Assembly (NCBI RefSeq): GCF_015352445.1
Contig: NZ_JADKPO010000002.1
Location: 1 to 64,000 of the forward strand
Reading direction: 5' to 3'
Source of the DNA: Nocardioides agariphilus
GTDB lineage: Bacteria; Actinomycetota; Actinomycetes; Propionibacteriales; Nocardioidaceae
Length of the DNA stretch: 64,000 bases
The position numbers and the translations under genes were made by a program. Positions 16,842 through 35,601 of the stretch are shown here, one piece after another (the stretch's first letter is position 1; each line of letters begins with the position of its first letter). Below the pieces are notes generated by a model. The model made no database searches. It was not told the DNA's origin and saw only the letters and a list, made by a program, of their open reading frames with translations.

Positions 16842-17803
16842 GCACCCCCTTCCGCGAGCGCAACCCGGTGGTCGTCGGGGCGATCAGCCTCGCCGTCGTC
16901 GCGGCCCTGATCCTGGCCGCCTTCAACGCCCAGCACCTGCCGGTCATCGGCGGGGGTGACGTCTACTACGCAGCCTTCAGCGAGGCCGGCGGGCTCAAAG
17001 CCAACGACGAGGTACGCATCGCCGGCGTGCGGGTCGGCAAGGTCGAGAAGGTCGAGCTCGACGGCGACCACGTCAAGGTCACCTTCCGGATCGAGAAGGG
17101 CGCCGACTTCGGTGACCAGACCCACGCCGACATCAAGGTCAAGACGCTGCTCGGTGCGATGTACCTCAGCCTGGCCCCGGCCGGGTCGGGTCAGCTGGCC
17201 GAGGGCGCGGAGATACCGCAGACCCGCACCAGCTCGCCGTACGAGGTCGTCAAGGCGTTCTCGGGCCTCGCCGAGCGATCCGAGCGGATCGACACCGACC
17301 AGCTCGCGGAGTCGCTGACCACGCTGTCGGACCTGACCCGCAACACCCCCGAGGAGTTCCAGGCGGCGCTCGACGGCGTCTCCCGGCTGTCGAGCAACAT
17401 CGCGGCCAAGAACGACCAGATCGGTGAGCTGCTCGGCAACCTTCGAGATGTCTCCCAGGTCCTCGAGGCGCGAGACGACGACATCATCGGCCTGATGCGC
17501 GACAGCGACGTGCTGTTCCGCGCGCTCCTCAGGAGGCGGGAGGCCGTGCACCGGCTGCTGGTGTCCACCTCGACGCTCTCGTCCGAGCTGACCAAGCTGG
17601 TCAAGCAGAGCCGCGCCGACCTCAAGCCCGCGTTGACCCACCTCGAGTCGGTGGTGGGCGTGCTCAACAAGAACGAGGACAACATCGACAACAGCCTGCG
17701 GCTGATGGCGCCCTTCTACCGCGTCTTCGCGAACACGCTCGGCAACGGGCCGTGGTTCGACACCTACATCCAGAACATGCCTCCCGTGCCGCAGGTGGGT
17801 TGA
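16838..17803 (+). CDS. mceC: MCE family protein, third (MceC position)
   Basis: The shortest of the six (321 residues). N-terminal helix at about 12-30, MCE domain FSEAGGLKANDEVRIAGVRVGKVEKVEL ... LGAMYLSL (read in shorter pieces), then a helical region. The ATG at 16838 overlaps the mceB stop; an in-frame ATG four codons upstream lies inside mceB and is less likely. Three bases separate it from the next gene. Confidence 0.87.
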   Translation: MSTPFRERNPVVVGAISLAVVAALILAAFNAQHLPVIGGGDVYYAAFSEAGGLKANDEVRIAGVRVGKVEKVELDGDHVKVTFRIEKGADFGDQTHADIKVKTLLGAMYLSLAPAGSGQLAEGAEIPQTRTSSPYEVVKAFSGLAERSERIDTDQLAESLTTLSDLTRNTPEEFQAALDGVSRLSSNIAAKNDQIGELLGNLRDVSQVLEARDDDIIGLMRDSDVLFRALLRRREAVHRLLVSTSTLSSELTKLVKQSRADLKPALTHLESVVGVLNKNEDNIDNSLRLMAPFYRVFANTLGNGPWFDTYIQNMPPVPQVG

Positions 17804-17806
17804 GCG

Positions 17807-18982
17807 ATGGACCCCAAGAAGCTGAAGCCGGCCACGGTCGTCGTGCCGGTCATCGTCGTCGCCCTGCTGGCCGCTGGCGCCTGGACCTTCCTACTCGGAG
17901 GCTCCGAGACCAAGACCCTCACCGCACACTTCCCGCGCACGGTCTCGATCTACGAGGGCAGCGACGTGCGGGTGCTCGGGGTGCCGATCGGCACCGTCGA
18001 CACCGTGACGCCGTCGGGTACCGACGTGGTCGTGACGATGACGTACGACGCCGACGTCAAGATCCCCGAGGACGCCGCGGCCGTCATCGTCTCGCCCTCC
18101 ATCGTGGGTGACCGGTACGTGCAGCTGACGCCGGTCTACACCGACGGCCCGGAGCTTCCCGACGGGGCCACGCTCGAGACGGACCGGACCGCCGTGCCCC
18201 TCGAGCTCGACGAGATCTACCAGAGCCTCGACGACCTCACCGTGGCGCTGGGCCCCAACGGTGCCAACGCCAAGGGTGCGCTGACCGACCTGCTGGAGAC
18301 CACCGCGGCCAACTTCGGCGGTCAGGGGGCGAAGTTCCACCAGACCATCGAGGACTTCAGCCAGCTCACCGGCACTCTCGATGACAACAAGGAGGAGCTG
18401 TTCGGCTCCGCCAGGTCGCTCGAGGGCTTCATCAAGACGCTGGCCGACAACGACGAGACCGTCCGCCAGTTCAACGACTCGCTCGCCTCGGTGTCGCAGA
18501 TGCTGTCGGGTGAGCGTGGTGAGCTGGCCGCGTCGCTGCGCAACCTGGCCGTCGCGATGAAGCAGGTGTCCGGCTTCGTCAAGGAGAACCGGGCGATCCT
18601 CGGTCGCAACATCAAGGGGCTCAACCGGGTCGCCAAGGTGCTGGTCAAGCAGCGCGACGCACTCGACGAGGTGCTCTCGGCGGCGCCGGTCGCCCTCAAC
18701 AACCTGGCGCTGACCTACAACCCGCAGGCCGGCACCCTCGACACCCGGGCCAACCTGCAGATGATCGGCGACCAGATCACCAGTGACCCCGCGACCTTCC
18801 TGTGCGGGATCATCAGCCAGGCCGACAAGCCCAAGCAGTCGAATGGCCAGGCCTGCAGCGTCATCCAGGACATCCTCAAGGACCTCCCCGCGGCCCCGCG
18901 GGTCGCCGCCTTCGCTCGGGACCAGCAGCGCGAGCCGGAGCAGTACGACCCGACGCTCGGAGGGTTGGTGGCGGCCCGATGA
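17807..18982 (+). CDS. mceD: MCE family protein, fourth (MceD position)
   Basis: A 391-residue MCE protein: helix at about 9-30, MCE domain with YEGSDVRVLGVPIGTVDTV and VGDRYVQLTPVY, a long helical needle and a C-terminal part with conserved cysteines (TFLCGII, GQACSV). The GSDVR...LGVP variant of the MCE core is characteristic of the D position. Its stop overlaps the ATG of the lipoprotein gene. Confidence 0.88.
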   Translation: MDPKKLKPATVVVPVIVVALLAAGAWTFLLGGSETKTLTAHFPRTVSIYEGSDVRVLGVPIGTVDTVTPSGTDVVVTMTYDADVKIPEDAAAVIVSPSIVGDRYVQLTPVYTDGPELPDGATLETDRTAVPLELDEIYQSLDDLTVALGPNGANAKGALTDLLETTAANFGGQGAKFHQTIEDFSQLTGTLDDNKEELFGSARSLEGFIKTLADNDETVRQFNDSLASVSQMLSGERGELAASLRNLAVAMKQVSGFVKENRAILGRNIKGLNRVAKVLVKQRDALDEVLSAAPVALNNLALTYNPQAGTLDTRANLQMIGDQITSDPATFLCGIISQADKPKQSNGQACSVIQDILKDLPAAPRVAAFARDQQREPEQYDPTLGGLVAAR

Positions 18983-20427
18983 CGAGGCTGAGGCTGCTCC
19001 TGCTCGCCCTCGTCGGCTCGCTGACGATCTCGGGGTGTGGGTTCGACGTCTACAAGCTGCCGCTGCCGGGCGGGACGGACGTGGGCAGCGACCCGATCAC
19101 GGTGCACGTGATGTTCCGCGACGTGCTCGACCTCGTGCCCCAGTCGACGGTCAAGGTGAACGACGTCAGCGTCGGCAAGGTGACCGACGTGCGGCTCGAC
19201 GGGTTCACCGCGGATGTCACCGTGCAGCTGCGCAAGGACACCTTGCTGCCCGACAACGCGGTCGCGACGATCCGCCAGACCAGCCTGCTGGGCGAGAAGT
19301 TCGTGTCGCTGGCGGCGCCCGAGACCGGCGCGAGCAACGAGCTGCTGCAGTCCGGCGACGTCATCGACCTCGACCACAGCGGACGCAACCCGGAGGTCGA
19401 GGAGGTGCTCGGCGCGCTCAGCCTGTTGCTGAACGGCGGCGGCGTCGCCCAGCTGCGGACCATCGCGCGCGAGCTCAACACCGCGCTCGAGGGCCGCGAG
19501 GGCACCGCCCGCTCGGCGCTCGACCAGATCCGCACGCTGATGACCCAGCTCGACGACCACAGGGCCGACATCGTCAACGCGATCGACAAGCTCAACGACC
19601 TCGCCGTCTCGGTCAACAAGCAGCGCGACAGCATCGATGCCGCTCTCGACGAGCTGCCCTCGGCGCTCCGGTCGATCGACAAGCAGCGCGACGACCTGGT
19701 CAGGCTGCTCAAGGCTCTCAGCCGGCTCAGCGACGTGGGCGTGCGGGTGATCAGCGCGTCCAAGGCCGCCACCATCGACTCTCTCCAGCAGCTGTCGCCG
19801 GTGCTCTCCCAGATCGCTGCGTCAGGAGACGACTTCGTCAACGCGTTCAACGTCTTCTTGACCTACCCGTTCGTCGACGAGGTGGTCGGCCGCGACCCGC
19901 AGGTCGCCCGCAACCTGCACATGGGCGACTACACCAACCTGTCGATCACCCTCGACCTCGACATCGACACCGGGGCCACCTTGCCGACCGGCCTGCCGAC
20001 GGGACTGCCCACCTTGCCGACGGACCTGCCGACGAAGCTGCCCACGATCCTCGACCCGACCGTGATCCTCAACGACGTGCTGGCGTGCCTGCGCAGCGGG
20101 AGCCTGAGCAGCCCCGAGTGCGCCAAGGTGCTCGCCTCGCCGCAGAAGCTGCTGCAGCTGCGCGAGGAGTGCGCCAAGCAGGAGAACGATGACCGCGCCG
20201 TCTGCAAGCAGCTCGCCCTCATCCCCGGGCTCCCGACGGGCGACGGCATGCCGACGCTGCTGCCGACCATCCCCGGCCTGCCCCGGGCTGGTGTCGGCCA
20301 GCAGAGCCGGACGCTGGACTTCGGAGCGCGCGGACCGACGTACGAGCAGCTGATGGCGCTCTACGACCCGGCCTTGGTCAGCCTGCTCGTCCCCGGCATG
20401 GTGCCGGTCGAGGAGGCGGGCCGATGA
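18979..20427 (+). CDS. mceE: MCE family lipoprotein, fifth (MceE/LprK position)
   Basis: The lipoprotein of the set, 482 residues. The signal peptide ends in the lipobox LTISGC (Cys20), where the other five have an uncleaved helix; this is the standard E-position feature. The MCE domain includes FRDVLDLVPQSTVKVNDVSVGKV and LLGEKFVSL. A stretch at about residues 333-355 repeats LPT (GLPTGLPTLPTDLPTKLPT), and four cysteines follow in the tail. It overlaps mceF by four bases. Confidence 0.9.
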   Translation: MTRLRLLLLALVGSLTISGCGFDVYKLPLPGGTDVGSDPITVHVMFRDVLDLVPQSTVKVNDVSVGKVTDVRLDGFTADVTVQLRKDTLLPDNAVATIRQTSLLGEKFVSLAAPETGASNELLQSGDVIDLDHSGRNPEVEEVLGALSLLLNGGGVAQLRTIARELNTALEGREGTARSALDQIRTLMTQLDDHRADIVNAIDKLNDLAVSVNKQRDSIDAALDELPSALRSIDKQRDDLVRLLKALSRLSDVGVRVISASKAATIDSLQQLSPVLSQIAASGDDFVNAFNVFLTYPFVDEVVGRDPQVARNLHMGDYTNLSITLDLDIDTGATLPTGLPTGLPTLPTDLPTKLPTILDPTVILNDVLACLRSGSLSSPECAKVLASPQKLLQLREECAKQENDDRAVCKQLALIPGLPTGDGMPTLLPTIPGLPRAGVGQQSRTLDFGARGPTYEQLMALYDPALVSLLVPGMVPVEEAGR

Positions 20428-21722
20428 TCACCCGTCGCACGCGCATCCAGCTGGTCGTCTTCGTGCTGATCACCATGGTCGGGGTCAGCTTCGTCGGGGC
20501 CCGCTACGCCAAGCTGGACCGGCTGTTCTTCGACTCCTCCTACACCGTCGTGGCGCACTTCGCCGACTCCGGCGGGATCTTCGCCGGCGGCGAGGTCAGC
20601 TATCGCGGCGTGCGGGTCGGGCAGGTCGAGAAGCTCGCGCTCACCGACGACGGTGTCGACGTCTACCTCGACATCGACAACGGCCACGACGACATCCCCG
20701 CCGACACCCTGGCCGTCGTCGGCAACCGCTCGGCCGTGGGAGAGCAGTACGTCGAGCTGCAGCCGCGCGCCGACGGCAAGCCCTTCTTGCGAGACGGGTC
20801 CGAGATCGCCGTCGGCGACACCCGCACGCCACTGCCGACCCAGCAGCTGCTCGGCGACATCTCCACGACCGTCGAGTCGGTCGACCGGGAGGCGCTGCAG
20901 ACGACGTTGAGCGAGATGGGCGATGCCTTCAGCGGCACCGGCGAGGACCTGCAGCGCATCATCGACAGCGGAACCTCGTTCATCGATGCGGCCAACGCCA
21001 ACTTCGACACGACCACCGCGCTGATCCGCGACAGCAACACCGTGCTGCGCGGGCAGATCGCCTCCGAGAGCGCGCTGCGGACCTTCGCCCAGCAGCTGAG
21101 CCTGTTCACCGGCACGCTTGCCGGCTCCGACAAGGACCTGCGCGCCGTCATCGACAACGGCTCCGCCACCGCGGTCGAGCTGCGCAGGTTCCTCGCCGAC
21201 AACAAGGTCGACCTCGCCGAGCTGATCAACGAGCTCGTCACCACCGGTGAGGTCGTCGTCCGGCACCTCGACGGTGTCGAGCAGGTGCTGGCGATCTACC
21301 CCTACGTCGTCGAGGGCGGCTTCACGGTGGTGTCCAGGTCGCCGGACACCGGGCTGTACGACGCCCACTTCGGGATGATCCTGACCAACAACCCGGAGGT
21401 CTGCCACGCGGGCTACGGATCGACCGACCGCCGGCCCCCTCAGGACGGCTCCAACCGGCCGATGAACATGAACGCCCACTGCGCCGAGCCGCCGTCGAAG
21501 TCCGACCCGCGCGGCGCGCAGAACGCTCCGAACCGTGCCCCCGCGGCGTACCGGGCAGCTCCCTGGTCTCCCGTCGTGGCGACGTACGACGGCCAGGAGC
21601 TCCACTGGGGATCAAGCGTGCCCCGTGACCTTTCCTCGCCTGGCTCGTTGGCACCACGAACCCTGGGAGGGGATTCGTGGAAGTGGCTGTGGTTGCAGCC
21701 GCTGTTGTCGAGTCGGGAGTGA
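20424..21722 (+). CDS. mceF: MCE family protein, sixth (MceF position)
   Basis: A 432-residue MCE protein with an N-terminal helix (about 8-26), MCE domain FADSGGIFAGGEVSYRGVRVG ... VGEQYVEL, a helical region and a C-terminal tail with CHAGYGS and HCAEPPS. With the preceding five it completes the hexamer. The end of the gene is followed within 5 bp by the first Mce-associated gene. Confidence 0.88.
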   Translation: MITRRTRIQLVVFVLITMVGVSFVGARYAKLDRLFFDSSYTVVAHFADSGGIFAGGEVSYRGVRVGQVEKLALTDDGVDVYLDIDNGHDDIPADTLAVVGNRSAVGEQYVELQPRADGKPFLRDGSEIAVGDTRTPLPTQQLLGDISTTVESVDREALQTTLSEMGDAFSGTGEDLQRIIDSGTSFIDAANANFDTTTALIRDSNTVLRGQIASESALRTFAQQLSLFTGTLAGSDKDLRAVIDNGSATAVELRRFLADNKVDLAELINELVTTGEVVVRHLDGVEQVLAIYPYVVEGGFTVVSRSPDTGLYDAHFGMILTNNPEVCHAGYGSTDRRPPQDGSNRPMNMNAHCAEPPSKSDPRGAQNAPNRAPAAYRAAPWSPVVATYDGQELHWGSSVPRDLSSPGSLAPRTLGGDSWKWLWLQPLLSSRE

Positions 21723-21727
21723 GACCC

Positions 21728-22360
21728 ATGGCAACCACCGAGGTGGTCAATAGTTCCGAGGCGGTCGAGGTAGCGACCCCCTCCGAGGCGGCAGCCCGCG
21801 CACCGCGGTTCCGGCGCAACCTGCTGGCGGTGCTCGTGGCAGTGACCGTCGCTTCACTCGTGCTGCTGGTGTGGCTGATGTCCACGCGCGGCGTGGACGC
21901 CGTCGGCGTCTCGGGCGACCAGGAGCAGCTGCAGGGTGAGCGTGAGGCCGTGATGGCCCAGACCGAGCAGTTCATGCTGCGGATGGGCACCTATGGCCCG
22001 GACCTGCTCGATGCCAAGGGTGGAATGCCGCAGTACCGCGAGCGCGTCAAGGACGTGATCACGCCGAAGTTCGCGGTGTCGTTCGACAAGGAGGCGGCGA
22101 CGGCCGAGCAGCTCGTCGCGCAGGCGGGCGTCTCTCGCCAGGCGAAGGTGTTCGCGACCGGCGTGTCGACCATCGACTCCGACTCCGCCACCGCGCTCGT
22201 CGCGGGCACCTTCACCGACAGCTATCCCCGAGGGGAGGGGAAGGACCGGACCGAGCAGGCCGGCGAGCCGACCCCCTTCAGGATCGAGGTCCGGCTGGTC
22301 AAGATCGACGGCACCTGGTTGGTCGACGACTTCACGCCGGTGACAGGGGAGGCCCGATGA
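21728..22360 (+). CDS. Mce-associated membrane protein
   Basis: A 210-residue protein with a polar N-terminus, one membrane helix (about 40-58) and an extracytoplasmic domain ending in the family-like KIDGTWLVDDFTPV. It corresponds to the Mas proteins found after mceF in mycobacteria, thought to stabilise the Mce complex. ATG at 21728 follows GGGAGTGAG; an in-frame GTG at 21677 lies inside mceF. The stop overlaps the next ATG. Confidence 0.8.
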   Translation: MATTEVVNSSEAVEVATPSEAAARAPRFRRNLLAVLVAVTVASLVLLVWLMSTRGVDAVGVSGDQEQLQGEREAVMAQTEQFMLRMGTYGPDLLDAKGGMPQYRERVKDVITPKFAVSFDKEAATAEQLVAQAGVSRQAKVFATGVSTIDSDSATALVAGTFTDSYPRGEGKDRTEQAGEPTPFRIEVRLVKIDGTWLVDDFTPVTGEAR

Positions 22361-23184
22361 CCTCGCTCACGACCGCGCACATCACCGGGGGCCCCAGCTG
22401 GTACGACGTGCTGGGCGTGGAGCCGACCTCGTCCGAGGCCGACGTCCGCATCGCATGGAAGCAGGCGATCGCCGAGCTCGAGCCGTCGGACCGCCGGTTC
22501 CGCCTGCTCAACCAGGCCGCCGAGGTGCTCCTCGAACACGACCGCCGCGCGGCCTACGACGCCGAGCTGTTGTCTGCCGAGCTCGACGCGAGCCATCGCC
22601 TGCACGAGGAGACATCGGGGGAGCCCGAGGCAACCGCCACCGTCGTGCCGGGCGGGATCGTGCCGGGCGGGATCGTGCCGGGCTGGATCGTGCCGGGCTG
22701 GTTGCTGGTGACCGTTGCGGCCATCGCCGCGCTGGTGGTGGGGGCCTGCTCCGTGCTGGCCGCGACGGCACCGTCCGATGCGAGCATCGCCGACGCCACC
22801 CGTGCGGCCCAGGCCAGCGCCGAGCGGGCGATCGTTCCGATCCTGTCCTACGACGGCAGCCAGGCCGGCGATCTCGACGCCGACCAGCGCGCTGCCGAGG
22901 CCTACCTGACCGACGACTACCGCGCGGAGTACGCCAAGCTGTTCGAGGTCATCAAGGCCAACGCGCCGACGACCCGGACGAAGGTCACAGCCGAGGTCAT
23001 CGCATCGGGCATCGTCCGCTCCGGCGAGAACCGCGTCTCCGTCCTGGTCTTCGTCAACCGCCCGACGACCAACAAGCAGCTCAAGGACCCGGTCGTCTAC
23101 AAGGACCAGGTCACCGTCACCATGCAGAAGGTCGGCGACCAGTGGCTCGTCGACGATCTGGTGACCTCACCCGCCGGGGGCTGA
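22357..23184 (+). CDS. Mce-associated protein with an N-terminal J-like domain
   Basis: A 275-residue protein. Residues 13-75 resemble a DnaJ domain (WYDVLGVEPTSSEADVRIAWKQ ... LLNQAAEVLLEHDRRAAYD, here shortened), but the HPD tripeptide needed to stimulate Hsp70 is missing (EPSD stands there). A linker of four IVPGG/W repeats leads to one membrane helix (about 110-130), then an extracytoplasmic Mas-type domain ending VGDQWLVDDLV. It is the last gene of the operon. The J-like part should face the cytosol. Fusion of these two modules is unusual. Confidence 0.75.
   Translation: MTSLTTAHITGGPSWYDVLGVEPTSSEADVRIAWKQAIAELEPSDRRFRLLNQAAEVLLEHDRRAAYDAELLSAELDASHRLHEETSGEPEATATVVPGGIVPGGIVPGWIVPGWLLVTVAAIAALVVGACSVLAATAPSDASIADATRAAQASAERAIVPILSYDGSQAGDLDADQRAAEAYLTDDYRAEYAKLFEVIKANAPTTRTKVTAEVIASGIVRSGENRVSVLVFVNRPTTNKQLKDPVVYKDQVTVTMQKVGDQWLVDDLVTSPAGG
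22645..22704 (+). repeat. Four 15-bp tandem repeats in the J-like/Mas gene
   Basis: GTGCCGGGCGGGATC twice, then two variants (GGCTGG for GGCGGG). They encode VPGGI/VPGWI units immediately before the membrane helix. The period keeps the reading frame. Confidence 0.8.
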
Positions 23185-23230
23185 GGGCTCGCCGGCGAGC
23201 TCCCTCCACCCGATTCGTATCCTGGAGCGC

Positions 23231-23293
23231 ATGGACGACCCCCGAAGTACCAGCCATTCACCCGCGGCTCGGACCGGGGGTGAATGGGCCTGA
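23231..23293 (+). CDS. Possible 20-residue leader ORF before the CorC/HlyC gene
   Basis: ATG at 23231 lies seven bases behind TATCCT (23218-23223), the spacing of a leaderless start. It encodes MDDPRSTSHSPAARTGGEWA and its TGA at 23291-23293 overlaps the ATG at 23293, an alternative in-frame start of the next gene. It could couple translation. Too short to support by similarity. Confidence 0.3.
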   Translation: MDDPRSTSHSPAARTGGEWA

Positions 23294-24576
23294 TGGACGG
23301 CCAGACCTTCCTCAACGTCGGCCTGGTCCTGGTCTTCGTCCTCGTCGGCGGCGTCTTCGCCGCGACCGAGATCGCGTTGGTCTCGCTGCGCGAGAGCCAG
23401 CTGACCCAACTCGAGCGTCAAGGCCCGCGGGGCGCGCGAGTCGCGCAGGTGGCGCGCGACCCCAACCGCTTCCTCGCAGCGGTCCAGATCGGGGTGACCG
23501 TCGCTGGATTCCTCTCCGCCGCCTACGGTGGCTCCACGCTGGCACCGGACCTGGCCCCGCACCTGGAGGTCCTCGGCCTGGGTGCGGAGCTGGCACAGAC
23601 AGTGGCCCTGGTCGTGATGACGCTGATCATCGCCTACCTGTCCCTGGTGCTCGGCGAGCTGGTGCCCAAGCGGCTGGCCCTGCAGAAGTCTGCCGGGTTG
23701 TCGCTGGTCGTGGCGCCGGTGTTGGACCGCTTCGCGGTGCTGATGCGCCCGGTCATCTGGTTGCTCTCGATCTCGACCAACGCGGTGGTGCGCCTGGTGG
23801 GCGGGGACCCGCATGCCACGGCCGAGCAGGTGTCGGAGGAGGAGTTGCGCGAGCTCGTCTCCCACCATGAGGCGCTGGACGAGCAGGAACGTCGCATTCT
23901 GCGCGACGTCCTGCGGGCCACCGAGACCACGGTCAAGGAGGTCATGCGACCGCGCGGCGACGTCGAGTTCCTCAGCGCACGGACCTCACTCACCGAGGCC
24001 GCGGGCCGGATCCGCGACCTCCCCTACTCCCGCTACCCCATCACCGGCGACGGGTTCGATGACGTCGTCGGCTTCCTGCACGTCCGTGACCTGCTCGGGA
24101 TCGCCACCGACGACCGGCGCCGAGTCGAGGACGTGCGCCGTCCGGTGCTGATGCTGCCAGCGACCAACCTGGTCCTGCCCTCCGTCGCCACCATGCGCCA
24201 ACAGGGCACCCACCTCGCCGTCGTCGTCGACGAGTACGGCGGCACCGACGGCATCGTCACCCTGGAGGACCTCGTCGAGGAGCTCATCGGGGAGATCCGC
24301 GACGAGTACGACGCGCCGGGGCCCGGCGCTGCTGCTGAGGGAGACCCCGCCAGCATCGACGCCGGATGGAGCATCGAGGACTTCACCGAGGAGACCGGCA
24401 TCCCCCTCGAGGACGGCGACTACGAGACGGTGGCCGGGTTCGTCATCTCCCGACTGGGACGAATCCCCGACCCCGGCGACACCGTCGAGGTCGAGGGTGC
24501 AGTCCTCGAAGTCACCGACATGGTCGGGCCACGGATCACCCAGCTCGCCCTGCATCCCGTGGCGCAGCCCGAGTGA
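23284..24576 (+). CDS. CorC/HlyC-type CNNM membrane protein (DUF21-CBS)
   Basis: A 430-residue protein of the 'hemolysin family', related to magnesium/cobalt efflux CorC and eukaryotic CNNM. Order: DUF21 transmembrane domain (about 1-190, with LGELVPKRLAL), two CBS motifs (about 210-325, including VMRPRGDVEFL and VVVDEYGGTDGIVTLEDLVEE read in parts) and the C-terminal CorC/HlyC domain (VAGFVISRLGRIPDPGD). ATG at 23284 follows GGGGGTGA closely; ATG at 23293 is the alternative. Function is probably divalent-ion transport, not haemolysis. Confidence 0.85.
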   Translation: MGLMDGQTFLNVGLVLVFVLVGGVFAATEIALVSLRESQLTQLERQGPRGARVAQVARDPNRFLAAVQIGVTVAGFLSAAYGGSTLAPDLAPHLEVLGLGAELAQTVALVVMTLIIAYLSLVLGELVPKRLALQKSAGLSLVVAPVLDRFAVLMRPVIWLLSISTNAVVRLVGGDPHATAEQVSEEELRELVSHHEALDEQERRILRDVLRATETTVKEVMRPRGDVEFLSARTSLTEAAGRIRDLPYSRYPITGDGFDDVVGFLHVRDLLGIATDDRRRVEDVRRPVLMLPATNLVLPSVATMRQQGTHLAVVVDEYGGTDGIVTLEDLVEELIGEIRDEYDAPGPGAAAEGDPASIDAGWSIEDFTEETGIPLEDGDYETVAGFVISRLGRIPDPGDTVEVEGAVLEVTDMVGPRITQLALHPVAQPE

Positions 24577-24850
24577 GGTGCCGCTCAGACACCGAGGCAG
24601 CCCCCGCCGTACCGCTGCAGACCTCTTCCACAGGATTGGCCGATGTGCTTGACCTCGCCCATGGGGCGAGTCATCATCGACGTCAGCGACATGCACCCCA
24701 CACGGGCTGGGCTTGTCTGCCCACTTGTGGCGCGCGCATGTTTACGCTATCGTGGCCCCTCGCGTCTGCTCTCAGATGCCCATCCGCCTGCCCGGTGGCC
24801 GATGGAGTGGTGGGAGACGCAATCACCCAGGACACGTCGAAGGACACCTG
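24577..24850 (+). promoter_or_regulatory. rpoB upstream region with a candidate promoter
   Basis: A 274-bp spacer without a convincing gene. TTGTGG at 24725 and TATCGT at 24746 are 15 bp apart and could be a -35/-10 pair about 100 bp before rpoB, leaving a leader that may be structured. The -35 is weak and the spacer short, so this is a suggestion. Confidence 0.3.
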
Positions 24851-28342
<3,492 letters not shown>

Positions 28343-28350
28343 GGTGTGTG

Positions 28351-28410
28351 TCCCGTTCCGCGGGTTTCGTGACAGGCGCTAGCGCGCCTTCCTCAACCAG
28401 CGGGACGGGA
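28351..28410. repeat. REP-like repeat in the rpoB-rpoC spacer
   Basis: A copy of the dispersed repeat (GGGTTTCGTGACAGGCGC, TAGC, GCGCCTTCCTCAACC) lies in the 126-bp spacer. Extra arms TCCCGT (28351) and ACGGGA (28405) extend the inverted repeat outwards, so the transcript can fold a stem of about 60 nt between the two cistrons. It could affect processing or relative expression of rpoB and rpoC. Confidence 0.85.
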
Positions 28411-28468
28411 CCGCCCCAGTCCATCAGCCTCCAAGATTTCAGAAACTAACGAAGGACAAGTAGCCACC

Positions 28469-32359
<3,891 letters not shown>

Positions 32360-32376
32360 CGACGATCGTCTCCGGC

Positions 32377-32411
32377 GGCCCCGGCTCCTCACGGAGCCGG
32401 GGCCGTTGCTT
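32377..32411 (+). terminator. Hairpin terminator after rpoC
   Basis: A perfect 12-bp stem (GGCCCCGGCTCC / GGAGCCGGGGCC) with a TCAC loop, followed by GTTGCTTT. It lies 18 bp past the rpoC stop. Confidence 0.85.
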
Positions 32412-32475
32412 TGTCGTCGGCCGTTCACGCCATGGTCTGTCCATGGTCGGTGCGCCGGGTTAGGGTTCCCCGATC

Positions 32476-32514
32476 AGCGGAGCTCGGCAGCGGAGCTCGG
32501 CAGCGGAGCTCGGC
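32476..32514 (+). repeat. Three 13-bp tandem repeats before the nuclease gene
   Basis: AGCGGAGCTCGGC repeated three times, ending 12 bp before the ATG at 32527; the next bases AAGGGA are the ribosome binding site. The array therefore lies in the 5' leader or core promoter. Confidence 0.88.
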
Positions 32515-32526
32515 AAGGGAGATCTG

Positions 32527-35514
<2,988 letters not shown>

Positions 35515-35601
35515 CGAGGTGACACCGCGGTGACACGATCGAGGTAGCGGCGATCTGGGTCTGATTGGGCGAGGCGAATCCCGCCTGGGACACTTGCGAG
35601 T

